Shown: positions 1 to 7,681, counted from the stretch's first letter. The stretch is 10,541 nucleotides of DNA from Bacillota bacterium (GCA_016281165.1 JAEEIC010000072.1:1-10541); one strand, 5' to 3'. Translations and numbers: made by a program. Notes: a model not told the origin generated them from the letters alone.

Positions 1-368
1 CCGTAGACGATCTGCAGGAAGAGCTCTCTCATGGCGGTGTTGATGGCGTCGCACACGAGGTCGGTGTTGAGGGCTTCAAGTATGGTCTTGCCGATGAGTA
101 TCTCGGAAGCCATGGCGGCGGAATGAGTCATGCCGGAGCAGCCCAGAGTCTCTACGAGGGCTTCCTGGATGATGCCGTCCTTGACGTTGAGGGTGAGCTT
201 GCAGGCTCCCTGCTGGGGGGCGCACCAGCCGACTCCGTGAGTCAGACCGCTGATGTCGCTGATCTCCTTGGCCTGTACCCACTTGCCTTCTTCGGGGATG
301 GGAGCAGGGCCGTGATATGCGCCCTTGGCGACCGGGCACATGTGCTGAACTTCTGCTGAATAGATCAT
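1..368 (-). CDS. NifU-like iron-sulfur cluster scaffold protein (partial, C-terminus outside window)
   Basis: Reading the minus strand from an ATG at 368 gives 122 residues (MIYSAEVQHMCPVAKGAYHG...) still open at base 1, so the C-terminal part is missing. I recognise it as the NifU-like Fe-S assembly scaffold type that in Clostridia is often encoded next to a GGGtGRT-motif protein. That partner would lie to the left, outside the window, which is inference. Cysteines at residues 11, 49, 56, 77 and 106 are candidate cluster ligands; the stretches GVGWCAPQQGAC and LVETLGCSGMTHSAAMASE are the most family-like. The start is supported by GGAGT (377-381 on the complement) 8 bases upstream. The gene is divergent from the permease gene at 636. 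Its substrate proteins cannot be told from the sequence. Confidence 0.82.
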   Translation of the reverse strand, partial: MIYSAEVQHMCPVAKGAYHGPAPIPEEGKWVQAKEISDISGLTHGVGWCAPQQGACKLTLNVKDGIIQEALVETLGCSGMTHSAAMASEILIGKTILEALNTDLVCDAINTAMRELFLQIVY

Positions 369-447
369 GGTAAATCACTCCATTTCATTTATGATCGCCG
401 AAAGACCGCCTTCCAGGGAGGTCCCCGGCAAGCGAAGCTGTTGCTTT

Positions 448-465
448 TATGCGGCATGCCGCATA
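448..465. promoter_or_regulatory. 18-bp perfect palindrome, candidate operator
   Basis: TATGCGGCATGCCGCATA is identical to its reverse complement over 18 bases. It lies between two divergent genes, 80 bases from the NifU-like start and about 90 bases upstream of the permease -35 box. Position and symmetry fit a dimeric repressor or activator site. No T tract follows, so it does not look like a terminator. The regulator is unknown. Confidence 0.35.
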
Positions 466-556
466 CACAATTATTTTATCGGTAAAAGCCTTATCCGTCA
501 AGGCGGAAAGACCGCCGGCGGCCGGGAATCTTTCGTCAAAACAAACAAGTATCTTA

Positions 557-584
557 TTGATAATGCGACGCGCCGATATATAAT
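557..584 (+). promoter_or_regulatory. Sigma-70-type promoter of the permease-deaminase operon
   Basis: TTGATA at 557-562, a 16-base spacer and a perfect TATAAT at 579-584. Transcription would start near 591, leaving a leader of about 45 bases before the ATG at 636. That leader is too short for a purine riboswitch, so control must act at the promoter or be absent. Confidence 0.7.
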
Positions 585-635
585 GGATTATCCCTTTATC
601 CTTAATCTTTTGTCAATGCATCGGAGGTATTTATC

Positions 636-1973
636 ATGAAAGACGCGCTCGATAAGCGTTTCCTCGTCTCGGAACGCAAAAGCTCGCTGAGCACCGAAGT
701 ACTGGCGGGTCTCACCACATTCGCGACTATGTCCTATATCCTCGCGGTCCAGCCGGCCATCATGGCCGACGCCGGGATGGATCCTCTGGGCGTATTCGCC
801 GCCACCGCCATCGTCTCCGCCCTCGTCACCATCGCCATGGGCATCATCAGCAACGCCCCCCTGGCCCTGGCTCCCGGCATGGGCGACAACGCCCTCGTGG
901 CCTACACCCTGGTCGGCATGGGCATCGCCACCTGGCAGACCTGCATGGGCATGATGGTCTTCACCGGCGGAGTCTTCCTGCTGCTCAGCTGCTTCAAGGT
1001 CAGGGAGAAGCTGGCCGATTACCTGCCCAAGAGCATCAAATTCGGCCTCACCGCGACCCTGGGCATCTTCCTCTTCCAGATAGGCATCTCCAATACCGGC
1101 CTTCTGCAGCCCGCGAACGCCGGCTGGGGCGATTTTCATGATCCCAACATCAGGCTCACCCTTTACGGCCTGATCATCGCCCTGGTGCTCAACTTCATCC
1201 GCATCGACGTCAACGGCAGGGAGTACAAGATCCGCGGCTCCATGCTCATCGCCATCATCCTGACTACCATAGTCGGCGCCTTCATGGGCCTGGTCCACGT
1301 GGATCCGGGCAACGGCCTCTCCACCACCTTCGCCGCCCTGGGCAACGTGGCCTTCAAGGCTGACGTGGCCAGCATCTTCCAGGCCAAGTACATCCCGTAC
1401 ATACTGATATTCCTCATCGGCGATTTCACCTCCACCATGGGTACCGCCCTCGGCGCGGGCCACAAGGCCGGCCTCATGGACGAGAACGGCAATATGCCCA
1501 TGCTGGGCAAGATCTTCCTCGTGGACGCCGCCGGCACCGTGATCGGCGCCTCCATGGGCGTCACCGTCGTGACCTCCTACGCCGAATCCGCCGCGGGCGT
1601 CGAGGCGGGCGGCCGCACCGGCCTCACCTCCCTCACCACCGGCGCTCTCTTCGTGATCTCGCTGATCTTCGCCCCGCTCTTCGTCGCCATCCCCTCCGCC
1701 GCCACCGGCCCGGTCCTGCTCATGATAGGCATCTCCTGCATGCAGGAGCTCAGGACCCTGGAGTTCGACCTCGTCAACTGGACCCCGGTCTGCATGATGA
1801 TCTGCTTCACTGCCTTCGCCGATATGGCGACCGGCGTCACCGTCGGCCTCTTTACCGACATCCTCGTCCGCCTCGTCCACTACGGCTTCAAGAAGGACCA
1901 CAGGAAGGAGGACATGCCCAGCGTCGCCACCGTCATCCTGGCCCTGCTCATGGGCCTGCAGTTCGTTCTGTAG
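636..1973 (+). CDS. NCS2/AzgA-type purine permease, probably adenine/hypoxanthine uptake
   Basis: This is a 445-residue polytopic inner-membrane transporter, the usual length for AzgA-type NCS2 permeases that import adenine, guanine or hypoxanthine with protons. Family signatures in order: TTFATMSYILAVQP (27-40), NAPLALAPGMGDNALVAYT (73-91), the GDFTSTMGTALGAGHKAGLMDENG block (262-285), and GASMGVTVVTSYAESAAGVE with GGRTGLT (304-331). Many hydrophobic segments run to the C-terminus. Most AzgA proteins I recall read DFFDTMGT where this one has DFTSTMGT, so substrate preference may differ. The start is supported by GGAGG (623-627) 8 bases upstream. The deaminase gene follows after 15 bases, which makes adenine the most likely cargo; this is inferred from context. 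Confidence 0.92.
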   Translation: MKDALDKRFLVSERKSSLSTEVLAGLTTFATMSYILAVQPAIMADAGMDPLGVFAATAIVSALVTIAMGIISNAPLALAPGMGDNALVAYTLVGMGIATWQTCMGMMVFTGGVFLLLSCFKVREKLADYLPKSIKFGLTATLGIFLFQIGISNTGLLQPANAGWGDFHDPNIRLTLYGLIIALVLNFIRIDVNGREYKIRGSMLIAIILTTIVGAFMGLVHVDPGNGLSTTFAALGNVAFKADVASIFQAKYIPYILIFLIGDFTSTMGTALGAGHKAGLMDENGNMPMLGKIFLVDAAGTVIGASMGVTVVTSYAESAAGVEAGGRTGLTSLTTGALFVISLIFAPLFVAIPSAATGPVLLMIGISCMQELRTLEFDLVNWTPVCMMICFTAFADMATGVTVGLFTDILVRLVHYGFKKDHRKEDMPSVATVILALLMGLQFVL

Positions 1974-1988
1974 GGAGGAGCGTATCCT

Positions 1989-3752
1989 ATGATCAATGTT
2001 ATGAAAAAAGACCGTTCCCGTCTGACCGCCGCCGCCATGGGCAGGAGGTCCTGCGACCTCTCCATCGAGAACGGCAGGCTGGTCAACGTCTTCACCGGCG
2101 AGATATACGAAGCTTCCGTCGACATACTCGACGGAGTGGTGGTCCGCGTCAGAGAGAGGGGCGAAAAGTCCTCCATCGCCTCCGCCGCGGTCATAGACGC
2201 GGGCGGGCGCTACCTGGTGCCCGGCTTCGTCGACACCCACCTGCACGTGGAATCCAGCCTCATGGTCCCCGAGAATTTCGGCAAGGCGGTCTGCGTCTGG
2301 GGAACGACCACCGTCATCGCCGATCCCCACGAGATCGCCAACGTCATAGGCGTCGAAGGCGTGGAATATATGCTGAGGAGCGGAAAGGAGCAGCCGATAA
2401 GGCTCTATCAGCTGGCCCCCTCCTGCATACCCTCTCTGCCCGGGCTCGAGGAATCCGGAGCCGTCTTCGGGGCGGCGGAGATCGCGAAGCTCCTGGACGA
2501 AGAGGACGTGTTGGGCATAGGCGAGGTCATGGACTACTACGGAGTCTCCGACGACGATGAGCGCATGCACGACATCATCGCCGAGGGCGATAAGAGGGGC
2601 TGCTTCATTCAGGGCCACGCCCCGACCTTCACCGGCGACAGGCTCTGCTCGTACATCTGCGGCGGCCCCGTGAGCGATCACGAGTGCGTCGGCTTCGACG
2701 AGCTCTACGCCAAGCGCCGCATGGGCATGTACATAGACCTGCGCGTCCACAGCAGGGAGCAGGCCCGCTATCTTATGAAGGCTGTCGAACCGGGCATCTT
2801 CCAGGACACGGTCGCCATGTGCACCGACGACGTCAACGCCTACAGGCTGCAGCGGCTGGGCTCCCTCAACCGCTCGGTCGCTGACCTCATTCTCGAGGGC
2901 ATGGACCCGGTCAGGGCCGTCAGATGCGCGACCCTCAACGGGGCGAGGGAATACGGACTTGCCGACGTGGGCGCCATCGCTCCCGCTTATTCCGCCGATA
3001 TCCAGATCACAGACGACCTGAGCTTTGAGAAGCCCCCTTACATGGTCTTCATGAAGGGCAGGCTCATCGCGCAGGAAGGCAAGTACCTCGGCATGCCGGC
3101 GAAGAAGGCGGCCTGCGGGCTCGGCAATACCGTCAACTACGTGGGCATAAAGAGCGGGGACGACTTCAGGATACCCGCCGAAGGAAAGACCAGCCGCAGG
3201 GTCATGGTCGTCAACGAGGGCTACGAAGAGAAGACGCCTGTCTTCGAGGAGCTGGCCTGCGAGGGAGGCTTCGCCTCTGTCCCGGCGGAAAGGCTGGGCG
3301 AGCTCGACTACATCGCCGTGCTCAACCGCTACGGCAAGGCCAACAAGACCATCGCCCTCTACCGCGGCTTCGGTCTCAAGAGGGGCGCTCTGGCCTCCAG
3401 CATCGGCCACGACTGCCACAACATCTGCGTCATGTACGCGGACCCGGACGACGCCTTCACCGCCATAGAGGCCTTAAAGGCCTGCGGGGGCGGGGTGTGC
3501 TACGCCGAGGGAGGCGAGGTCAGGGCCCTGCTGGAGCTCCCTGTCGCCGGCCTCATGTCGGACATGCCTCTGGACGACGTCGCCCGCCAGTGCGCCGAGG
3601 TGGAGCACGAGATCGCCAGGCAGTGCGGCCTGCAGGAGTTCTCGATCTCGAGCCTCATCTTCTGCACCCTGCCGGTCTTCGAGCGCTATACTCCCACCGA
3701 CCTGGGCGTGGTCGACGGCCCGGGAAGGAGATTCGTCAAATATATCGACTGA
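1989..3752 (+). CDS. ade: Adenine deaminase family protein
   Basis: The 587-residue product matches the two-metal amidohydrolase adenine deaminases, which convert adenine to hypoxanthine and ammonia in the cytoplasm. Visible elements: a beta-sandwich N-terminus, PGFVDTHLHVESS with the HxH metal site (H84, H86), ADPHEIANVIG (H114), GEVMDYYGV (E179), GHAP (H210), SDHEC (H231) and CTDD (D280/D281). The C-terminal domain has SSIGHDCHNI and LPVAGLMSDMP. Length is normal for the family. After CTDD the protein reads VNAYRLQRLGSLNRS, where classical enzymes have an EGHID-like segment, so that histidine appears absent and the substrate could differ. GGAGGAG (1974-1980) stands 8 bases before this ATG, favouring it over the ATG at 2001. 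It shares an operon with the permease. Confidence 0.88.
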   Translation: MINVMKKDRSRLTAAAMGRRSCDLSIENGRLVNVFTGEIYEASVDILDGVVVRVRERGEKSSIASAAVIDAGGRYLVPGFVDTHLHVESSLMVPENFGKAVCVWGTTTVIADPHEIANVIGVEGVEYMLRSGKEQPIRLYQLAPSCIPSLPGLEESGAVFGAAEIAKLLDEEDVLGIGEVMDYYGVSDDDERMHDIIAEGDKRGCFIQGHAPTFTGDRLCSYICGGPVSDHECVGFDELYAKRRMGMYIDLRVHSREQARYLMKAVEPGIFQDTVAMCTDDVNAYRLQRLGSLNRSVADLILEGMDPVRAVRCATLNGAREYGLADVGAIAPAYSADIQITDDLSFEKPPYMVFMKGRLIAQEGKYLGMPAKKAACGLGNTVNYVGIKSGDDFRIPAEGKTSRRVMVVNEGYEEKTPVFEELACEGGFASVPAERLGELDYIAVLNRYGKANKTIALYRGFGLKRGALASSIGHDCHNICVMYADPDDAFTAIEALKACGGGVCYAEGGEVRALLELPVAGLMSDMPLDDVARQCAEVEHEIARQCGLQEFSISSLIFCTLPVFERYTPTDLGVVDGPGRRFVKYID

Positions 3753-3763
3753 CGGCCTTAGTT

Positions 3764-3800
3764 CGGCCGCGGGCAGATCCGCGAAGAGATCCCGCGGCCG
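3764..3800. other. G+C-rich inverted repeat downstream of ade
   Basis: CGGCCGCGGG (3764-3773) pairs perfectly with CCCGCGGCCG (3791-3800) around a 17-base loop. It lies between the ade stop codon and the terminator hairpin. It may protect the 3' end of the mRNA or help pausing; it has no T tract of its own. Confidence 0.5.
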
Positions 3801-3812
3801 GTCACGGCATCG

Positions 3813-3845
3813 AAAAAGCTTCCTCCGCCGAAGAGGAAGCTTTTT
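3813..3845. terminator. Bidirectional intrinsic terminator
   Basis: AAAAAGCTTCCTC (3813-3825) and GAGGAAGCTTTTT (3833-3845) form a perfect 13-bp stem with a 7-base loop. T runs lie at the 3' side on both strands. It sits between convergent genes, ending the permease-deaminase operon on the plus strand and the phosphatidyltransferase gene, whose stop is at 3877, on the minus strand. Confidence 0.88.
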
Positions 3846-3876
3846 ATCGTCTGATATGCCGCGTTGCTTCCGGCTG

Positions 3877-4509
3877 TCAGCCCGGGAGCTTTCCCGCGCG
3901 TCCAGCCTCCAGGAACCTTCTGATATACAAGGCCAGAGAGAGCAGGAGCAGGGCGCCGCAGACGACCACGATGGCCGCTATCCATCCCCGGCCCATGTCA
4001 GGCATCAGGACCAGGGCGGCCATAGAGGCACTGAAGACGACGGTCGAGAGCTTTCCGTACCATTCGGAGCTCATGGCGCCGCCGGTACGGGCCAGCTGCC
4101 GGTAACCGAAGTAAAGCTGGGTGAACTCCTTGATTATCAGCAGGACCATCAGGCAGTACAGGGCGGGGTGGGATCTTGCGAGGGCGATCAGCAGGAAGAG
4201 CTGGGTCAGCTTGTCCGCCAGGGGGTCCAGGAAGCGGCCGAAGTCGGAGATCTGGCCGAAGCGGCGGGCGACGGCCCCGTCCAGTATATCGGTGATCCAG
4301 GATACCGCCATGACGGCCAGGACCCATTTGTACTGCTTGAGGCTGATGAGCCTTACCATCACCGGTATCAGGAGGATGCGGAAGCAGCTCATCAGATTGG
4401 GTATCGTCAGGACCTGGTCTTTGGCGAACATGTGATCGGCGCATTCCCTGAACGTCAGCTTTCTTATCTCTTCTGCCGTATCGTCTTTTTTGAGGCTCTT
4501 TTCTTTCAT
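3877..4509 (-). CDS. CDP-alcohol phosphatidyltransferase (PgsA-like)
   Basis: The 210-residue membrane enzyme transfers a phosphatidyl group from CDP-diacylglycerol to an alcohol, probably glycerol-3-phosphate as in PgsA; the acceptor is not proven. The full signature D-x2-D-G-x2-A-R-x8-G-x3-D-x3-D is present (D74, D77, G78, A81, R82, G91, D95, D99). LTIPNLMSCFRILLIPV (35-51) matches the usual N-terminal start of the family, preceded here by an extra ~34-residue charged segment. Hydrophobic segments lie near 42-55, 62-74, 103-128, 154-170 and 176-196. The frame stays open to a GTG at 4560, but the candidate promoter (4543-4571) would start transcription near 4536, so I prefer the ATG at 4509, with only a weak GGGA ribosome site. 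The gene is divergent from the transglycosylase gene and convergent with ade. Confidence 0.88.
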   Translation of the reverse strand: MKEKSLKKDDTAEEIRKLTFRECADHMFAKDQVLTIPNLMSCFRILLIPVMVRLISLKQYKWVLAVMAVSWITDILDGAVARRFGQISDFGRFLDPLADKLTQLFLLIALARSHPALYCLMVLLIIKEFTQLYFGYRQLARTGGAMSSEWYGKLSTVVFSASMAALVLMPDMGRGWIAAIVVVCGALLLLSLALYIRRFLEAGRAGKLPG

Positions 4510-4542
4510 ATCGTATCCCGGACGCGCAAACAACAACAATGT

Positions 4543-4571
4543 ATTGTAACATCTTTTCACGCGGAGGTGAA
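4543..4571 (-). promoter_or_regulatory. Candidate promoter of the phosphatidyltransferase gene
   Basis: On the minus strand TTCACC (4566-4571), a 17-base spacer and TACAAT (4543-4548). The expected start near 4536 gives a leader of about 27 bases to the ATG at 4509. This is the main reason for choosing that start over the upstream GTG. Confidence 0.5.
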
Positions 4572-4674
4572 CATGTATTTTGCGCCGGAGCCTCTTTCGG
4601 ATCCTGTTTTCGCGCCTCCTCAGCGGCCCGCCCGCAGGGCCTGTGCTCCCCGCGGACCTTAGGATCTAAAGGCT

Positions 4675-4703
4675 TTGCAAGCGCGGGATGTTTGTGATAT
4701 ACT
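4675..4703 (+). promoter_or_regulatory. Promoter of the transglycosylase gene (extended -10)
   Basis: TTGCAA (4675-4680), a 17-base spacer, and TGATATACT, a TATACT -10 box (4698-4703) with the extended TGn element. Transcription should begin at about 4710-4713. The ATG is at 4713, so the transcript has almost no leader. Confidence 0.68.
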
Positions 4704-4712
4704 GTCTTTCCT

Positions 4713-5978
4713 ATGTGTACAGAAAGATCATTTGAAAAAAGGAGCCCCGGCTCCGCCATATCGGGGATCGCCGCCGCGCTGCTCGCCGCGGTCCTGATCC
4801 TGTCAGCCGCCGCGCCCGTCTTCGCCGCCTCGGAAGAGAAGTCCCTGAACTATCTCTTCAAGGACATCTACGTGGACGGCCGCCACATCAACAACTATCA
4901 GCTGAGCGATCCGGTCTGCATCGTGGCGGGCTCCGCCTATATCCCCCTGAACGCTGAATTTTTAAGCCTTCTCGGCCTCGAAAAGCTGGCCGGGGGCGGG
5001 GTCATCCAGTTCAGGAAGACCGAAGCCGTCCCCTACAGCGCTCCCGCCGACCTCTGCTTCAACGTCAACCACTTTGACGACAGGAGGGGCGTCCCCATCT
5101 ACGAGGGGGCCGAGTTCTTCCTGGTGGAGGAATTCGCCGAGCCTACGTATTTCAGCGCCAAGAACAGGCAGGCCAGGCAGATGCTCCACTACGGCCAGCA
5201 GCTGGCGGGGCTCTACCAGAACCGCGGCGCCTCCGAAGCGGGGAACATCAGCGCCGAGGAAGCGAGATCCGTGGAGCCTCTGAGCGAAGAGCTTCCTCTT
5301 AAGAAGCTGGCCCTGAGCAGCGCGGATTTCTTCGACTGCGGCGGAGTCCTCTACGTGAGGCTCACCGCTCTCACCTCCCTGCCGGAGCTGCCCTACAGCG
5401 CCTACTTCGACAGCATAGGCGGGCTCTCCATCAGCACCGACGCCTCCGTCAGCGCCCAGTACCTCTTCAGCAACAACAACCGCTCGTATATAGAGGGCAG
5501 GGCCGCCTACATGAGGAACGCCCAGCCCGCCCTGACGGAGAACGACAGCCTCATCCTCGAGTACCTCTTCAGGCACGAGGCCACCGTCCACGGCATAAGC
5601 CAGGACCTGCTGATGGCCGTGAGCCGCACCGAGAGCACCTACGACCTGAGCCTGCTCGAGCGCAGGAGCCCCATAGGCCTCATGCAGCTGATGCCCAGAA
5701 CGGTGGAGGGCAAAGGCTGGACCATCGAGGATGTGCGCGACAAGCACGGCAACATCCAGTTCGGGGCCGAATATATCTCCTACCTCATAGATCTTTACCG
5801 CGGCAACGAGACCAAAGCCCTCTCGGCCTACAACCAGGGGACCGGCACCGTCAAGAGCGGGAACTATTCCACTGCCTACGCCGCCAAAGTCCAGACCTTC
5901 ATGAGCAACATCGCCGTCTGGTGCGCGAACCGCGGCTATGCTCCGCGTTTTCTCAGGGTCTCGGAGAGACTGCAGTAA
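4713..5978 (+). CDS. Exported lytic transglycosylase with copper-amine-oxidase-like N-terminal domains
   Basis: The 421-residue protein has a signal peptide: basic n-region to R10, hydrophobic core 18-36, and APVFAAS with probable cleavage near residue 39. Residues about 50-92 (YVDGRHIN...YIPLNAEFLSLLG) resemble the copper amine oxidase N-terminal-like domain of Clostridia surface proteins, and residues about 197-243 may be a second copy. The C-terminal SLT/lysozyme-like domain (280-400) shows the catalytic glutamate in AVSRTESTYD (E307), PIGLMQLMP (320-328) and ALSAYNQGTGTV (369-380), typical of enzymes that cut peptidoglycan to 1,6-anhydromuropeptides. No ribosome site precedes the ATG, and the promoter lies right against it, implying leaderless translation. 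An AAAAAAGGAG at 4735-4744 has no in-frame start at a usable distance. scpA follows after 39 bases. Confidence 0.85.
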   Translation: MCTERSFEKRSPGSAISGIAAALLAAVLILSAAAPVFAASEEKSLNYLFKDIYVDGRHINNYQLSDPVCIVAGSAYIPLNAEFLSLLGLEKLAGGGVIQFRKTEAVPYSAPADLCFNVNHFDDRRGVPIYEGAEFFLVEEFAEPTYFSAKNRQARQMLHYGQQLAGLYQNRGASEAGNISAEEARSVEPLSEELPLKKLALSSADFFDCGGVLYVRLTALTSLPELPYSAYFDSIGGLSISTDASVSAQYLFSNNNRSYIEGRAAYMRNAQPALTENDSLILEYLFRHEATVHGISQDLLMAVSRTESTYDLSLLERRSPIGLMQLMPRTVEGKGWTIEDVRDKHGNIQFGAEYISYLIDLYRGNETKALSAYNQGTGTVKSGNYSTAYAAKVQTFMSNIAVWCANRGYAPRFLRVSERLQ

Positions 5979-6017
5979 GAGCGCGGCGCGTGTTTCGGGC
6001 CTTTGCCCGCGAGTCGA

Positions 6018-6761
6018 ATGAGTTATAAAGTCAAGCTCGACCTTTTCGAGGGGCCCTTCGAGCTGCTCATCTACCTGATAGAGCATGCCCGCATGAGCGT
6101 CTACGACATAAAGGTCTCGGAGATCACAACTCAATATCTGGATTACGTCTCCAGGCTCAGCGAGAGCGATCCCCAGCTGGCGCAGGAATTCATGGTCCTG
6201 GCCGCCGAGCTCATCGAGATCAAGTCGCGCATGCTGCTGCCGGGAAGGCCCGAGAGCGAAGAAGAAGGCGGGCCGGAGGATCCCCGCGGCGATCTGGTCA
6301 GGCGCATACTCGAGTACAAGCAGTTCAGGGAGCTGGCCGCCATGCTCGAGGACAGGGAGGAGCAGACCTCCCACATGCACGTCAAACCGCAGGAGGACCT
6401 TTCCCCCTGGACCGGTGAGGAGGACGAGCTCCTCACGAGCAGCACCGAGCAGTTCGTCAAAGCCTTTGAGCAGTTCCTCATCAGAAGGCAGCGCATCGAC
6501 GAGATACGCAGGGCCTACAGGAGGGACGAGCGCAGCCGCCGCTCCGTCGAGAGCCGCATCGCGGAGATATCCGCCATGTTCAGGGAGAGAAAGACTCTGC
6601 TCTTCTCCGAGCTCATAAAGGAAGACCCCTCGGTGTTCAACAGGATACTGAGCTTCATGTCCGTCCTGGAGATGATAAAGCAGGGCGGGGTCACGGCCGT
6701 GCAGAAAAAACGCTACGGGGACATCAGGATCACGGCGGTCCCCGAAAAGAAGGAGCCATAG
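6018..6761 (+). CDS. scpA: Segregation and condensation protein A
   Basis: ScpA is the kleisin subunit that bridges the SMC heads with ScpB in the bacterial condensin. The 247-residue product has the classic N-terminus YKVKLDLFEGPFELLIYLIE (3-22), EFMVLAAELIEIKSRMLLP (57-75) and a C-terminal winged-helix segment (about 185-240) that would contact the SMC head. The acidic linker (79-90) is the usual variable region. An in-frame TTG at 6003 would add five residues; I prefer ATG 6018 because MSYKVKLDLFEGPFELL starts where the family does. No clear ribosome site precedes either codon, so translation may depend on read-through from the upstream gene. scpB begins directly after the stop codon. Confidence 0.95.
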   Translation: MSYKVKLDLFEGPFELLIYLIEHARMSVYDIKVSEITTQYLDYVSRLSESDPQLAQEFMVLAAELIEIKSRMLLPGRPESEEEGGPEDPRGDLVRRILEYKQFRELAAMLEDREEQTSHMHVKPQEDLSPWTGEEDELLTSSTEQFVKAFEQFLIRRQRIDEIRRAYRRDERSRRSVESRIAEISAMFRERKTLLFSELIKEDPSVFNRILSFMSVLEMIKQGGVTAVQKKRYGDIRITAVPEKKEP

Positions 6762-7364
6762 ATGACAAAAGAGAGGATCAAATCGGCCCTCGAGTCGCTG
6801 CTCTTCGTCTGGGGCGACCCCCTGGAGGCGAAGACGGCGGCGGAGCTCTTCAACATGAGCCCGCAGGAGATGACGGACATACTGAGGGAGCTGGCCTCCG
6901 ATTACGAGATGAGGCACAGCGGCCTCGTGATCCGCGAGATCGACAGGGCCTTTCAGCTGGCGACCGACCCCGGGAACGACGACTTCATCACCAGGCTCTG
7001 CACTCCCGTCAGGGAGAAGAAGCTGAGCCAGGCGGCCCTCGAGACTCTGGCCATAGTCGCCTACCGCCAGCCGGTCACCCGCAGCGAGATCGATTCCATC
7101 AGGGGCATCAAGAGCGAGAGAGTGCTCGAAGGCCTGATGAGAAGGGGACTGGTCGAGGAAAAGGGCAGGAGCGGCGCCATCGGCAGGCCCATGCTCTACG
7201 GCACCACCCGCGATTTTCTGGCTCTCTTCGGCTTCGAGAGCATCAAGGATCTGCCGCAGATCGAGGACATGGACAGCCTGCTGGCCGACTCGGACCAGCT
7301 GAGCATCCCCATGGATATCCTGGATAATTTCGAGGGCGAGCTGAAAAAGGATCAGGAAGTATAG
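6762..7364 (+). CDS. scpB: Segregation and condensation protein B
   Basis: ScpB forms the dimer of tandem winged-helix proteins that binds ScpA and SMC during chromosome segregation. The 200-residue product shows the core block LSQAALETLAIVAYRQPVTR (88-107), EIDSIRGIKSERVLEGLMRRGLV (109-131) and GRPMLYGTTRDFLALFG (141-157), ending with the DLPQIED-type tail (163-169). The ATG follows the TAG of scpA with no base between, and AAGGAG (6750-6755) lies 6 bases upstream inside scpA, so the two are translationally coupled. No clear T-tract terminator follows it. Confidence 0.95.
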   Translation: MTKERIKSALESLLFVWGDPLEAKTAAELFNMSPQEMTDILRELASDYEMRHSGLVIREIDRAFQLATDPGNDDFITRLCTPVREKKLSQAALETLAIVAYRQPVTRSEIDSIRGIKSERVLEGLMRRGLVEEKGRSGAIGRPMLYGTTRDFLALFGFESIKDLPQIEDMDSLLADSDQLSIPMDILDNFEGELKKDQEV

Positions 7365-7681
7365 GCCCCGCGGACTTTCGGGAGCCGGCCGCGCGCGAGG
7401 GAGCGGGCCGCCGGGCTTATGCGAAGGATCGGACCGCCGGGCTGCGGCTGCTTTCGGAGGACCGGCCTGCCGTGCAGCCAGCCTGCTCGGAGCGCCTGTG
7501 CCTGCCCACGGAGACCTTTGGGAACTTCGGAACGGAGCCCGAGCCCCGGAAACTGAGAGAGAAACGGACAGTCCGCCGGCCGACGCGGCCCGTCTGAGCG
7601 TCCCAATGAACACACTCGGAGCCTCAAGGCAAAGCTCGATCCGAAGATCGGTTATATAAATAGAAAGAACGGAACTGCCAA
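7365..7681. other. G+C-rich spacer between scpB and the HAD gene
   Basis: I see no supported gene in these 317 bases. CCGCCGGGCT occurs directly repeated at 7408-7417 and 7434-7443. CGATC-CGAA-GATCG forms a small perfect hairpin (7637-7650). TATATAAA at 7653-7660 could be a -10 region for the next gene, though no good -35 box is visible. Open frames on the minus strand look like composition artefacts. Confidence 0.5.

Larger units (their letters stand above)
369..635. other. Divergent intergenic region between the NifU-like gene and the purine operon
   Basis: These 267 bases hold the ribosome binding site of the minus-strand gene, the permease promoter, an 18-bp palindrome, and a short hairpin GGCGG-AAAGA-CCGCC at 502-516. 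The 11-mer GAAAGACCGCC occurs at 400-410 and again at 506-516. I looked for a purine riboswitch core ahead of the permease and did not find one. The short open frames here lack ribosome binding sites and family resemblance. Confidence 0.6.

Noticed and set aside
590..635. Purine riboswitch ahead of the permease gene
   Set aside because: The leader after the predicted promoter is about 45 bases, too short, and the conserved loop and junction sequences are not seen.
588..3419. A 943-codon open frame on the minus strand, antisense to the permease and deaminase genes
   Set aside because: It lies opposite two clearly recognisable genes, its product is low-complexity (Asp, Gly, Glu, His rich), and it is explained by the strong G/C third-position bias of the real genes.
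4962..7613. An 883-codon open frame on the minus strand, antisense to the transglycosylase, scpA and scpB
   Set aside because: Same artefact: mirror of high-G+C codon use, no family resemblance, no ribosome site.
7352..7627. A 91-codon minus-strand frame in the scpB-HAD spacer
   Set aside because: TTG start, Arg/Gly/Pro-rich product and overlap with the scpB end; looks like G+C-rich noise.
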